NCBI RefSeq assembly: GCF_040730185.1
Contig: NZ_CP160402.1
Location: 5,270,001-5,334,000, forward strand
DNA from: Streptomyces sp. Je 1-332
GTDB taxonomy: Bacteria > Actinomycetota > Actinomycetes > Streptomycetales > Streptomycetaceae
Length of the DNA: 64,000 bases
Direction: 5' to 3'
The position numbers and the translations under genes were made by a program. The notes beneath the pieces were generated by a model. It did no database searches and was not told the origin of the DNA. It saw nothing but the letters and a program-made list of their open reading frames with translations. Numbering within the stretch: the stretch's first letter is position 1; the number at the start of each line of letters is the position of its first letter. This document shows positions 48,290 through 57,093 of the stretch, one piece after another.

Positions 48290-50614
48290 ATGTCACCAGA
48301 CCGCGCCAGACTGAGATCTGCCGTGTTCCTCGCCACGGGCGTGCTGGCCCTGCCCAGCCTCGCCGCCTGCAGCTCCCAGGACGAGGCGGGCTCCCCGACC
48401 GCCGGCCAGGACATCGCGCCCGCGGCCCGGGACCACGTCGCCGACGGCGGGACCATGAACTGGGCCGTCGACGTGATGCCGGAGACCCTCAACTCCTTCC
48501 AGTCGGACGCGGACGCGGGCACGTCGCGGATCGCGGGAGCGGTCCTGCCGTCGATGTTCCGGCTCGACGCACAGGGCAGGGCGCAGCAGAACACCGACTA
48601 CCTGGAGTCCGCGAAGGTCGTCGAGCGCGAGCCCAAGCAGGTCGTGCTCTACAAGCTCAACCAGCAGGCGGTGTGGAGCGACGGCCGGGAGATCGGCGCC
48701 GATGACTTCGCGGCCCAGCAGCGCGCTCTGTCCGGCAAGGACAGCGCGTACTGGACGGCACGCAACGCGGGGTACGACCGCATCGAGAAGATCGAGCGCG
48801 GCGCGGACAACCTGGAGGTGCGCGTCACCTTCAACAAGCCCTACGCGGACTGGCGTTCGCTCTTCTCGCCGCTGTACCCGAAGGAGGTCATGGGCACTCC
48901 TGACACCTTCAACGACGGTGCGCGGCGCAAGCTCAAGGTCAGCGCGGGCCCGTTCGCGGTGCAGGACTTCGACAGCAAGGCGGAAGAGGTCACGCTGGTC
49001 CGCAACCCCCGCTGGTGGGGCAGGCCCGCGAAGCTCTCCAAGCTGGTCCTGCGCGAGGTACCGCGTGCCGAGCGGGCCGCGGCGCTCGCGCAGGGCAAGG
49101 TCGACCTCGCCGAGATCGACGCCCCCGAGGCGCGGCGCATCGCGAACGCGGCGCACGACAAGGGCGTCCAGGGCCCGCTCAGCCACGGCCCCGAGTCGCG
49201 GCTGACCCCGGCCAAGGCGCTGCGCTCCTGGGCGGTCGCCCACGGCTCCGACGAGGAGGCGGCCGACAGCGAGCAGCTGGCCCGGCAGCGGACCGGTAAG
49301 GCGATCAAGAAGTACGCCACCGAGCAGACGGGCCTGCGGGGCTACACCGTCCGCAAGTCCCTCGAACCGGCCTACACCCAGCTCGCCCTCAACGGCACCG
49401 ACGGCCCGCTCGCCGACGACCGGGTGCGACGCGCGGTGGCCCGCGCCCTCGACCGCGAAGAGCTCGCCAAGGCGGTCCTCACGCCGCTGGGCCTGCCCGC
49501 CAAGCCGGTCGGCAGCCACCTGGCCCTCGCCGGGCAGCAGGCGTACGCGGACAACAGCGGGGCCCTCGGCGACCAGGACACCGCGGAGGCGCGGGCGCTG
49601 CTCGCCGACGCGGGGTGGACGCAGGGCGGCCCGGTGAAGGAGCCGAAGGGGAAGACGGCCGGGGGAGAGGCGGACGCCAAGAAGTCGAAGGCGGACTCCG
49701 GATCCGACGGCGCGAAGGACTCGGCGGGGGACTCGGACACGGCGGAGGACTCGGGCGACGACGGTGCGTACGTCGTCGGCGAGGACGACGAGAAGCCGGG
49801 CGACAGCGGCACCTCGGTGCTCGCGCCCGCTCCGGCGGCGGCCTACCAGCAGGCGGCGCTCACCCGCCAGGCGGCGTCCTTCGGGGCCCACCGCGAGGCG
49901 GACAAGGAGAAGAAGAAGGACCCCGGCGGCCACACGAAGCAGCACGCGGAGGGGAAGTCCGAGAAGAAGGCCGCGAAGGGCGGTGCGCCCGGGGCCTACG
50001 CCCCCAAGGGCACGGCGGCCCCCAAGGGCTCCGCCGCGGGCGGCCCCATGGCCAAGGACGGCAAGCCCCTCACCCTGCGCTTCGTGCTGCCCTCCGGCGA
50101 GGGCTCGGAGTCGCTGCGTACGGTGGCCGACCGGATCTCGCGGATGCTGGAGAAGATCGGGATCCGCACGGAGACGGCGAAGGTCGCCGACGACAGCTAC
50201 TTCAAGGACCACATCGCGTCCGGCCAGTACGACCTCGCCCTGTACTCCTGGCCCGCGACGGCCTTCCCGGCGACGGACGCGCGCCCGATCTTCGCCAAGC
50301 CGGTGCCGGCCGCGGACGGGTCGCTGAACGTCGAGCAGAACTACACGCGGGTCGGTACGGATCACATCGACCAGTTGTTCGACCAGGCGATGGGGGAGCT
50401 CGACGAGGACGAGAACCGCGCCCTGGTCAAGAAGGCCGACGCCCGCATCTGGGCCGAAGCAGGATCGATTCCTCTCTACCAGCGCCCCCAGCTGATGGCG
50501 GCCCGCACGAACCTCGCGAACGCGGGTGCGTTCGGTTTCCAGGTGCCGAACTACGAGGACATGGGTTTCCTGAAGCCGGGCGCCAAGCCGGCGGGCAAGC
50601 CCGCGGACAAGTAG
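48290..50614 (+). CDS. Peptide-binding lipoprotein (SBP_bac_5) with charged insert, 774 aa
   Basis: The lipobox is LPSLAAC with Cys26 and GGAGG lies eight bases before the ATG. The SBP_bac_5 fold is present in two parts: residues about 50-445 (TMNWAVDVMPETLNSFQSD, QVVLYKLNQQAVWSDGREI) and about 590-770 (LTLRFVLPSGEGSESLRTV). Between them lies a 140-residue hydrophilic block, rich in Lys, Asp, Glu, Ser and Gly, that looks disordered. Typical members are 500-600 residues without such a block. No permease or ATPase gene is adjacent, so it would either share another transporter or act as a sensor. It lies alone between the sdh region and typA. Confidence 0.85.
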   Translation: MSPDRARLRSAVFLATGVLALPSLAACSSQDEAGSPTAGQDIAPAARDHVADGGTMNWAVDVMPETLNSFQSDADAGTSRIAGAVLPSMFRLDAQGRAQQNTDYLESAKVVEREPKQVVLYKLNQQAVWSDGREIGADDFAAQQRALSGKDSAYWTARNAGYDRIEKIERGADNLEVRVTFNKPYADWRSLFSPLYPKEVMGTPDTFNDGARRKLKVSAGPFAVQDFDSKAEEVTLVRNPRWWGRPAKLSKLVLREVPRAERAAALAQGKVDLAEIDAPEARRIANAAHDKGVQGPLSHGPESRLTPAKALRSWAVAHGSDEEAADSEQLARQRTGKAIKKYATEQTGLRGYTVRKSLEPAYTQLALNGTDGPLADDRVRRAVARALDREELAKAVLTPLGLPAKPVGSHLALAGQQAYADNSGALGDQDTAEARALLADAGWTQGGPVKEPKGKTAGGEADAKKSKADSGSDGAKDSAGDSDTAEDSGDDGAYVVGEDDEKPGDSGTSVLAPAPAAAYQQAALTRQAASFGAHREADKEKKKDPGGHTKQHAEGKSEKKAAKGGAPGAYAPKGTAAPKGSAAGGPMAKDGKPLTLRFVLPSGEGSESLRTVADRISRMLEKIGIRTETAKVADDSYFKDHIASGQYDLALYSWPATAFPATDARPIFAKPVPAADGSLNVEQNYTRVGTDHIDQLFDQAMGELDEDENRALVKKADARIWAEAGSIPLYQRPQLMAARTNLANAGAFGFQVPNYEDMGFLKPGAKPAGKPADK

Positions 50615-50630
50615 CTCTGCCTCGGGTCAC

Positions 50631-50676
50631 ACGGCAGCTTCACCGCAGGTCAGACGGCAGCTTTACCGCAGGTCAC
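50631..50676. repeat. Two tandem 23-base units after the binding protein
   Basis: ACGGCAGCTTCACCGCAGGT and its near-copy (C to T in TTTACC) lie directly after the stop codon, each followed by CA and G or C. They are probably a local duplication with no obvious role. Confidence 0.6.
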
Positions 50677-50696
50677 GCTCAGATTCCGCTCAACTC

Positions 50697-50727
50697 CCTT
50701 GCCCGCCGGCACCCCCGGCGGGCAAGG
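50697..50727. terminator. Hairpin terminator
   Basis: CCTTGCCCGCCGG (50697-50709) pairs perfectly with CCGGCGGGCAAGG (50715-50727), 80 bases after the binding-protein stop. The remainder of the 333-base gap to typA holds no gene; a TAGACT word at 50848 could be its -10 element. Confidence 0.85.
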
Positions 50728-50947
50728 TCGTGCCCACCCCTTGACCCGCATGTTCCCCAGCACCTCCCAACACCACCCCAGCACCCCGAAAACCCCTGGT
50801 CAGGCCCCCCACGAGGCCCCGCGGAGGTCTCCCCCGCGCAAGGCACGTAGACTGGGGTGAGGCCGTGGCGTGTTGTCTGCCCGGCAGGGCACGCGTGCCG
50901 GACCGTACGCGCGGCCATCCACTCTTCCCGGGAGAAGCGCAGCTCGT

Positions 50948-52822
50948 ATGCCCACGCGCCATGACATTCGTAATGTTGCCATCGTCGCCCACGTCGACCA
51001 TGGCAAGACCACCCTGGTCGACGCCATGCTCAAGCAGGCCGGCTCCTTCGCCGCGCACGCAGCCGAGTCCCTCGACGACCGCATGATGGACTCGAACGAC
51101 CTGGAGCGTGAGAAGGGCATCACGATCCTGGCCAAGAACACGGCCGTCAAGTACCACCCCAAGGATGGCGGCGACGTCATCACCATCAACATCATCGACA
51201 CCCCCGGCCACGCCGACTTCGGTGGTGAGGTCGAGCGCGGCCTGTCGATGGTGGACGCGGTCGTCCTCCTCGTGGACGCCTCCGAGGGTCCGCTGCCCCA
51301 GACCCGCTTCGTCCTGCGCAAGGCCCTCGCCGCGAAGATGCCGGTGATCCTCTGCATCAACAAGACGGACCGTCCTGACTCGCGCATCGCCGAGGTCGTC
51401 GACGAGACGTACGACCTGTTCCTGGACCTGGACGCGGACGAGGACCAGATCGAGTTCCCGATCGTCTACGCCTGCGCCCGTGACGGCGTCGCGTCGCTGA
51501 CCAAGCCGGAGGACGGCACCGTCCCGGCCGACAGCGACAACCTCGAGCCGTTCTTCTCCACGATCCTGGAGACCGTCCCGGCCCCGAAGTACGACGAGGA
51601 CGCGCCCCTCCAGGCGCACGTCACGAACCTCGACGCCGACAACTTCCTCGGCCGTATCGCGCTGTGCCGTGTCGAGCAGGGCGAGCTGAAGAAGGGCCAG
51701 ACCGTCGCGTGGATCAAGCGTGACGGCACGATGGCGAACGTCCGCATCACCGAGCTGATGATGACCGAGGCGCTCACCCGCAAGCCTGCCGAGAAGGCCG
51801 GCCCCGGTGACATCTGCGCCATCGCCGGTATCGCGGACATCATGATCGGCGAGACCCTGGCCGACCCCGAGAACCCCATCGCGCTCCCGCTCATCACGGT
51901 CGACGAGCCCGCGATCTCCATGACCATCGGCACCAACACCTCGCCGCTCGTCGGCAAGGGCGGCAAGGGCCACAAGGTCACCGCCCGTCAGGTGAAGGAC
52001 CGTCTGGACAAGGAGCTCATCGGTAACGTCTCGCTCCGTGTCCTGGACACCGAGCGTCCCGACGCCTGGGAGGTCCAGGGCCGTGGTGAGCTCGCGCTCG
52101 CCATCCTGGTCGAGCAGATGCGCCGCGAGGGCTTCGAGCTGACCGTCGGCAAGCCCGAGGTCGTCACCAAGCAGATCGACGGCAAGACGTACGAGCCGAT
52201 CGAGCGCATGACGATCGACTCGCCCGAGGAGCACCTCGGCGCCATCACGCAGCTGATGGCGACCCGCAAGGGCCGTATGGAGACGATGACCAACCACGGC
52301 TCCGGCTGGATCCGCATGGAGTGGATCGTCCCGTCGCGCGGCCTCATCGGCTTCCGTACGGAGTTCCTGACGCAGACCCGCGGCACCGGCATCGCGCACT
52401 CGATCTTCGAGGGTCACGAGCCGTGGTTCGGCGACCTGCGCACCCGTCACAACGGCTCGCTCGTCGCGGACCGTTCGGGCTCGGTCACGCCGTTCGCGAT
52501 GGTCAACCTCCAGGAGCGCGGTGTCATCTTCACCGAGGCCGGCACCGAGGTGTACGAGGGCATGATCGTCGGCGAGAACTCGCGCGCCGACGACATGGAC
52601 GTGAACATCACCAAGGAGAAGAAGCTCACCAACATGCGTGCGGCTTCCGCGGACACGACCGAGAACGTCGTGCCCGCCCGCAAGCTGTCCCTTGAGCAGT
52701 CCCTGGAGTTCTGCCGCGACGACGAGTGCATCGAGGTGACCCCGGAGACCGTGCGTATCCGCAAGGTCGTCCTGGACGCCAAGCAGCGCGGCCGCTCCGC
52801 CTCGCGCGCCAAGCACGGCTGA
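50948..52822 (+). CDS. typA: Ribosome-associated GTPase TypA/BipA
   Basis: The 624-aa translational GTPase has all five G motifs: AHVDHGKTT at residue 14, the switch region DSNDLEREKGIT with REKGIT, DTPGH near 75 and NKTD near 139, with SAL-type VYACARDG near 180. EF-G-like domains II, III and V follow (RITELMMTEALT, NVSLRVLDTERPDAWEVQGRG, MATRKGRMETMTNHG). The C-terminal BipA-specific domain has ERGVIFTEAGTEVYEGMIVG and KLTNMRAA. BipA assists 50S assembly, especially at low temperature or stress. The start is ATG 50948 (MPTRHDIRNVAIV), not the upstream frame. Codon use is the most biased in the window. Confidence 0.97.
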   Translation: MPTRHDIRNVAIVAHVDHGKTTLVDAMLKQAGSFAAHAAESLDDRMMDSNDLEREKGITILAKNTAVKYHPKDGGDVITINIIDTPGHADFGGEVERGLSMVDAVVLLVDASEGPLPQTRFVLRKALAAKMPVILCINKTDRPDSRIAEVVDETYDLFLDLDADEDQIEFPIVYACARDGVASLTKPEDGTVPADSDNLEPFFSTILETVPAPKYDEDAPLQAHVTNLDADNFLGRIALCRVEQGELKKGQTVAWIKRDGTMANVRITELMMTEALTRKPAEKAGPGDICAIAGIADIMIGETLADPENPIALPLITVDEPAISMTIGTNTSPLVGKGGKGHKVTARQVKDRLDKELIGNVSLRVLDTERPDAWEVQGRGELALAILVEQMRREGFELTVGKPEVVTKQIDGKTYEPIERMTIDSPEEHLGAITQLMATRKGRMETMTNHGSGWIRMEWIVPSRGLIGFRTEFLTQTRGTGIAHSIFEGHEPWFGDLRTRHNGSLVADRSGSVTPFAMVNLQERGVIFTEAGTEVYEGMIVGENSRADDMDVNITKEKKLTNMRAASADTTENVVPARKLSLEQSLEFCRDDECIEVTPETVRIRKVVLDAKQRGRSASRAKHG

Positions 52823-52842
52823 TCCAGCAGGATCGAGCAGGA

Positions 52843-52878
52843 CCGATGGCCGGCACCCCCTGGGGCGCCGGCCATCGG
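52843..52878 (+). terminator. Terminator after typA
   Basis: CCGATGGCCGGC (52843-52854) pairs with GCCGGCCATCGG (52867-52878), with additional CCCC/GGGG pairing, 21 bases after the stop. Confidence 0.88.
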
Positions 52879-53259
52879 CCTTTCCGCCCAACGGGGCACT
52901 GTGTCGCGGGAGATGCAGCTTCATTGGCATCGCAAATTCACCGGCCCCTCTTTCGGTGGGCGGAATCGGAAGCCCTTCCGGCGGGCGGCGCCATCGCGCG
53001 CGCCGACGGAAGCCTCCGTCGTCTGTCCCACTCCAGCCCCCTGAAGAGCAACTTTCAGCGAAATAAGCCGACTTGACGTCATGTCAGTTCGGCTGCGCAT
53101 GAACGCGACATGCCGACGCCGTGAACCTCAAGTTTCGCCCAACTTCCTGGACGCGTCACATTCGCAACCTTTAAGTTGAACGCGTCTCGTCAAAGGATGA
53201 GACGGGTCGGGGGGCGGCATGACATGCCATATCCCCCTGCGAAACGGGGAGTTGTTCAG
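52879..53259. promoter_or_regulatory. Gap between typA and secreted protein
   Basis: No gene is visible in these 381 bases. An imperfect palindrome at 53067-53093 (GCCGACTTGAC and GTCAGTTCGGC around GTCAT) contains TGACGTCA at 53074-53081 and is a good operator candidate. The base composition drops in G+C after 53030. The promoter for the small secreted protein is expected between 53060 and 53220. Confidence 0.4.
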
Positions 53260-53862
53260 ATGGGCAAGAGGGTCATTGCTGCTGTCGCTGCGACCGGCGC
53301 GGTAGCTTCTCTGATGGTCGGCGTATCGGCGACCACGGCATCCGCCGGTGAAGCCGGGGAGCAGATCTGCGACCGGGGCAGTCGCACGGTGAAGTGGGCG
53401 TCGACGGCGAAGCCCTGGAAGATCACTCACGCGAAGGGCTACGAGAAGGCGTACTCGGGGGGCGCTCGCGAAGTCACGAGGAGCGTCGAGCACATCAGGA
53501 CGCTGTCGTCCGAGCGTGAGATCACAGCGGGCGCCAACGCTGGATTCAGCGTGGCCAAGGTGCTGGTAAGCCTCGACGTCAATGTCCAGGGGACGTACAG
53601 GCACCGGAAGGACCGCACCACGACCCATAACCTGACGGTGAAGGACACGCTCGCGAAGAAGGGGCAGTACTACTTCTACGTGGGTCGCCGACAGGCGTCG
53701 GGCGCATGGGTGGGCTACCGCTGCGACGGCGGCACCAAGTGGATCAAGACCACGTACGGCACGGCGAAGAGCTACGGAGTGACCGTGGACGGCGCGGTGC
53801 GGTGCGGCGAGAGCGTCAGCCGTAAGTCGCTCGCCTACGTGGTGAAGAAGAAGTACTGCTGA
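53260..53862 (+). CDS. Small secreted basic protein, 200 aa
   Basis: The start is ATG 53260 (MGKRVIAAVAATGAVASLM) with GGGGAG eight bases upstream; the upstream in-frame ATG lacks this. A signal peptide ends near TTASA (about 33). The mature part of about 167 residues is beta-rich and basic, with Cys pairs (ICDRGSR, YRCDGGTK, VRCGES, KKKYC) suggesting two disulfides. It has Tyr/Arg-rich strands such as YYFYVGRRQASG. I recognise no family. A toxin, inhibitor or cell-wall-binding role is possible, but nothing shows which. It has its own terminator and a 380-base upstream region. Confidence 0.72.
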   Translation: MGKRVIAAVAATGAVASLMVGVSATTASAGEAGEQICDRGSRTVKWASTAKPWKITHAKGYEKAYSGGAREVTRSVEHIRTLSSEREITAGANAGFSVAKVLVSLDVNVQGTYRHRKDRTTTHNLTVKDTLAKKGQYYFYVGRRQASGAWVGYRCDGGTKWIKTTYGTAKSYGVTVDGAVRCGESVSRKSLAYVVKKKYC

Positions 53863-53912
53863 TCGAACTGCTTGCTGAGAACCCCTGAGACCAGGGGGCT
53901 TCGGCAATCGCT

Positions 53913-53945
53913 CTGTGGCCCGGCACCCTAGGTGCCGGGCCACAG
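53913..53945. terminator. Strong hairpin terminator
   Basis: There is a perfect 15-bp stem (53913-53927 with 53931-53945, CTGTGGCCCGGCACC) with a CTA loop, about 50 bases after the secreted-protein stop. Confidence 0.9.
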
Positions 53946-54383
53946 CTGTGTCGGCACTACGCTGGGGCCACGTCGGAGGCCCGTCGCCGCATCTACGCGC
54001 GTCCATCCGGGCGGCCCGTGTCGACCGCCTTCGGGGGAGCAGCCGCAACCGGATTTCCTGGCCGTGCGTCCGGAATGCGGACATCGTTGACCGTTAGATG
54101 TGTAACACGTCCGTTTCGCAACCATCTATCTCGGATCAGTTTGTCCGGATTTTGGAAGTTGTACGCACCAGGTGTGATTGAACCGAGACCAAAAGACTGT
54201 GGTAGGTCGGTACCTCATGGCTAATAGTTGACCGCGTATAGCTCGGGTCAATGGGTCACGCGCTGTGGGGAGCGCCGACTCACGAGCACACTGGGGTACT
54301 CGATCTACGCGCCGTCAGGGGTGTCGGCGTGGTTTCTCGTACCCCTCTTGTAGTGAACCAGTGGACTCATGAGGAGGAACCCC
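53946..54383. promoter_or_regulatory. Upstream region of the first oligopeptide ABC operon
   Basis: These 438 bases are unusually AT-rich for the window and contain no gene. TTGACC words at 54087 and 54228 are possible -35 elements; AGATGTGTAACAC at 54096-54108 recurs with one mismatch upstream of the second operon (60953-60965). The length suggests complex control of the operon. Confidence 0.45.
54096..54108 (+). promoter_or_regulatory. 13-base motif shared with the second oligopeptide operon
   Basis: AGATGTGTAACAC lies 276 bases before the first binding-protein start. It matches AGATGCGTAACAC at 60953-60965 at 12 of 13 bases. Shared occurrence before two paralogous operons suggests a common regulator or promoter element, but two sites are few. 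Confidence 0.4.
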
Positions 54384-56024
54384 ATGCGTGGTGCCAAGAG
54401 CGCCAAGTGGGTCGCGTGCGCGATAGCCGTCACCCTGGCCGCCAGCGCCTGTGGCGGTGGCGGTAGTGACAGCAGTGACGACATGAACAAGGGCAAGGCT
54501 GACCCGAAGGGCATCGTCACCGCGCAGCTCAGCGAGCCGCAGAACCCGCTGCAGCCGGCCAACGCCAAGGAGAGCCAGGGCAGCCGCGTTCTGCGCACGG
54601 TCTTCTCGGGTCTGGTCGACTACAAGCCCGGCAGCAGCGAGCTGGAGAACATCAACGCCGAGTCGGTCAAGCCGAACAAGGACTCCTCGGTGTGGACCGT
54701 CAAGCTCAAGCCGGGCTGGAAGTTCCACGACGGGACCCCCGTGACCGCCAAGTCCTACGTGGACTCCTGGAACTGGTCGGCCAACGTGGCGAACAACCAG
54801 ACCAACTCCAGCTGGTTCGCCGACATCAAGGGCTACGAGGACGTCCACCCTGAGAAGGGCAAGGCCAAGTCCGACAAGATGTCGGGTCTGAAGGTCGTCG
54901 ACGAGAACACCTTCACCATCTCGCTCAACAGCCCCGTCTCGTACTTCGCGTACAAGCTCGGCTACGACGTCTGGGCGCCGCTCCCGGAGGCCTTCTTCAA
55001 GGACCCGAAGGCGTTCGGCCAGAAGCCCATCGGCAACGGCCCCTACAAGTTCGTCTCGTGGGACCACAACAAGCTGATCAAGGTCCGTAAGTTCGACGGC
55101 TACAAGGGACCGAACGCGGCCAAGAACGGCGGCATCGACTTCAAGAACTACACGACCGCCGACGCCGCGTACTCGGACATCCGCTCGGACAACCTCGACT
55201 GGATCGAGCAGGTTCCGACCACCGCGCTCACGAACTACAAGCAGGACCTCGGCGACCGCGCGATCGACGAGGAGTACTCCGCGGTCCAGTCGATCGTCCC
55301 CGCCTTCTACACCAAGCAGTTCAAGGACATCGACCCCAAGGTCATCCAGGGTCTGTCCATGGCGATCGACCGCGACACGATCACCAAGAAGGTGCTGCAC
55401 GGCACCCGCACCCCGGCCGACTCCTTCGTGGCTCGCGGTGTGCTCGGCCACAAGGACGGCGCCCTCGGTGACGTCGCCAAGTACGACCCGGCGAAGGCCA
55501 AGGCCCTGATCAAGGAGGGTGGCGGTGTTCCGGGCAACAAGATCTCGATCCAGTTCAACGCCGACCAGGATCACAAGCCGTGGGTCGACGCGGTCTGCAA
55601 CAGCATCCGCAAGGCCGTCAAGGTCGAGTGCGTCGGCGACTCCAAGCCGACCTTCCAGGCCGACCTGAACGCGCGTGACAACAAGCAGGTCAAGTCCATG
55701 TACCGCGGTGGCTGGGTACTCGACTACCCGGTCAACTCGAACTTCATGAGGGACCTGTACGGCTCCAAGGCCGCCGGTAACACCAGCGGGTTCTCCAACA
55801 AGGAGTTCGACGAGCTGAGCACCAAGGCCGACAAGGCCGCCACGCTCGACGAGACCGTGAAGCTGTACCAGGAGGCCGAGCAGATCCTCGTCAAGGAGAT
55901 GCCGGCGATTCCGCTGTGGTTCTACAAGGTCAACAGCGGTCAGTCGGTCAACATCCTCGGCAAGATCCCCTACGGCCAGGACGGCGATCCCATCTTCACC
56001 GACGTCCAGGTGAAGCAGAAGTAA
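54384..56024 (+). CDS. Oligopeptide-binding lipoprotein, operon 1
   Basis: The 546-aa SBP_bac_5 protein has lipobox LAASAC (Cys about 24) and starts MRGAKSAKWVAC; GAGGAGG lies six bases before ATG 54384. Family words include GLVDYKPGSSELENINAES, WKFHDGTPVTAKSYVDSWN, NGPYKFVSWDHNKL, GLSMAIDRDTI and VRKFDGYKG. It would capture extracellular peptides for the ABC permease encoded downstream. The N-terminus and many motifs match the second operon's binding protein (61024-62655) closely, so the two are duplicated paralogues. A strong hairpin separates it from the first permease gene. Confidence 0.93.
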   Translation: MRGAKSAKWVACAIAVTLAASACGGGGSDSSDDMNKGKADPKGIVTAQLSEPQNPLQPANAKESQGSRVLRTVFSGLVDYKPGSSELENINAESVKPNKDSSVWTVKLKPGWKFHDGTPVTAKSYVDSWNWSANVANNQTNSSWFADIKGYEDVHPEKGKAKSDKMSGLKVVDENTFTISLNSPVSYFAYKLGYDVWAPLPEAFFKDPKAFGQKPIGNGPYKFVSWDHNKLIKVRKFDGYKGPNAAKNGGIDFKNYTTADAAYSDIRSDNLDWIEQVPTTALTNYKQDLGDRAIDEEYSAVQSIVPAFYTKQFKDIDPKVIQGLSMAIDRDTITKKVLHGTRTPADSFVARGVLGHKDGALGDVAKYDPAKAKALIKEGGGVPGNKISIQFNADQDHKPWVDAVCNSIRKAVKVECVGDSKPTFQADLNARDNKQVKSMYRGGWVLDYPVNSNFMRDLYGSKAAGNTSGFSNKEFDELSTKADKAATLDETVKLYQEAEQILVKEMPAIPLWFYKVNSGQSVNILGKIPYGQDGDPIFTDVQVKQK

Positions 56025-56040
56025 GCATCGGGACCACCGT

Positions 56041-56074
56041 CGGGTGCCGCCGCCCCAGCCGGGGCGGCGGCACC
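56041..56074 (+). terminator. Strong hairpin between binding protein and permease, operon 1
   Basis: There is a perfect 15-bp stem (56041-56055 with 56060-56074, GGGTGCCGCCGCCCC) with a 4-base loop, only 16 bases after the binding-protein stop and well before the permease start. As a partial terminator or an mRNA stabiliser, it could give the binding protein its usual excess over the permeases. There is no T tract. Confidence 0.85.
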
Positions 56075-56166
56075 CGCCGACGGCGCAGGCCCGTAACTCT
56101 CCACCCCCACCCTACGGTTGAGAAGAGTGCGTGCCGTCGCCGAACCCCTCACGGCATGGAGGCATG

Positions 56167-57093
56167 ATGGGGCGCTACGCCGCTAGGCGACTGCTCCAGA
56201 TGATCCCGATCTTCATCGGGACCACTCTGTTGATTTTCCTCATGGTCCACATCCTTCCCGGAGACCCCATCCGGGCGATGTGGGGCGACAAGGCAGCCGA
56301 CCCCGCACAGGTCGCGGCGCTGCGCCATGAGTTCGGGCTCGATCAGCCGGTGTGGAAGCAGTACACCGACTACATGACCAACCTGTTCCAAGGAGACTTC
56401 GGCCAGACATTCGGCGGCCGCGAGGTCATCGACGTCATGTCGGAGGCCTTCCCCGTGACGCTCAGGCTCGCGGCGCTCGCCATCATCATCGAGATCATCA
56501 TCGGGATCAGTCTCGGCGCCTGGGCGGGTCTCCGCGCGGGCAAGACCGCGGACACCGGCGTCCTGGTCTTCACCTTGTTCGTCATTTCCATCCCGGTGTT
56601 CGTGCTCGGCTACCTCGCCCGGTTCATCTTCGCGGACGAGCTCGGCTGGCTGCCGCCCAACGTCCAGGACTCCACGGACATCACCCAGTTGTTCCTGCCG
56701 GCCTTCGTCCTGGCCATGCTCTCCATGGCGTACGTCGCGCGGCTGACCCGGACGACCTTCGCCGAGAATCTGCGGTCCGACTACATGCGTACCGCGACGG
56801 CCAAGGGCCTGCCGCGCCGGCGCATCATCGGAGTCCATCTGCTGCGCAACTCGATGATTCCCGTGATCACGTTCATCGGCACGGACATCGGCGGCTTCAT
56901 CGGCGGTGCTGTCATCACCGAGGGCATCTTCAACGTGCAGGGCGTGGGTAACGTCCTCTACAGGGCGATCCAGACAAGCGAGGGTTCCACGATCGTCGGC
57001 GTAGTGACGGTCATCGTCCTCGTCATCCTGCTGCTGAACCTGATCATCGACCTGCTGTACGCGGTCCTGGACCCGAGGATCCGGTATGCCTGA
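56167..57093 (+). CDS. Oligopeptide ABC permease (OppB/DppB type), operon 1
   Basis: The 308-aa product has six membrane segments starting at residue 9 (LLQMIPIFIGTTLLIFLMV), the OppB N-terminal hallmark IPGD-like LPGDPIRAMWG, and the EAA loop ending near RRRIIGVHLLRNS. The start is placed at ATG 56167 (MGRYAARRL); an in-frame ATG at 56164 adds one residue and GGAGG lies four bases upstream of 56167. It overlaps the next permease by eight bases. The paralogue in the second operon begins MGRYVIRRLLQMIP. Confidence 0.93.
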   Translation: MGRYAARRLLQMIPIFIGTTLLIFLMVHILPGDPIRAMWGDKAADPAQVAALRHEFGLDQPVWKQYTDYMTNLFQGDFGQTFGGREVIDVMSEAFPVTLRLAALAIIIEIIIGISLGAWAGLRAGKTADTGVLVFTLFVISIPVFVLGYLARFIFADELGWLPPNVQDSTDITQLFLPAFVLAMLSMAYVARLTRTTFAENLRSDYMRTATAKGLPRRRIIGVHLLRNSMIPVITFIGTDIGGFIGGAVITEGIFNVQGVGNVLYRAIQTSEGSTIVGVVTVIVLVILLLNLIIDLLYAVLDPRIRYA

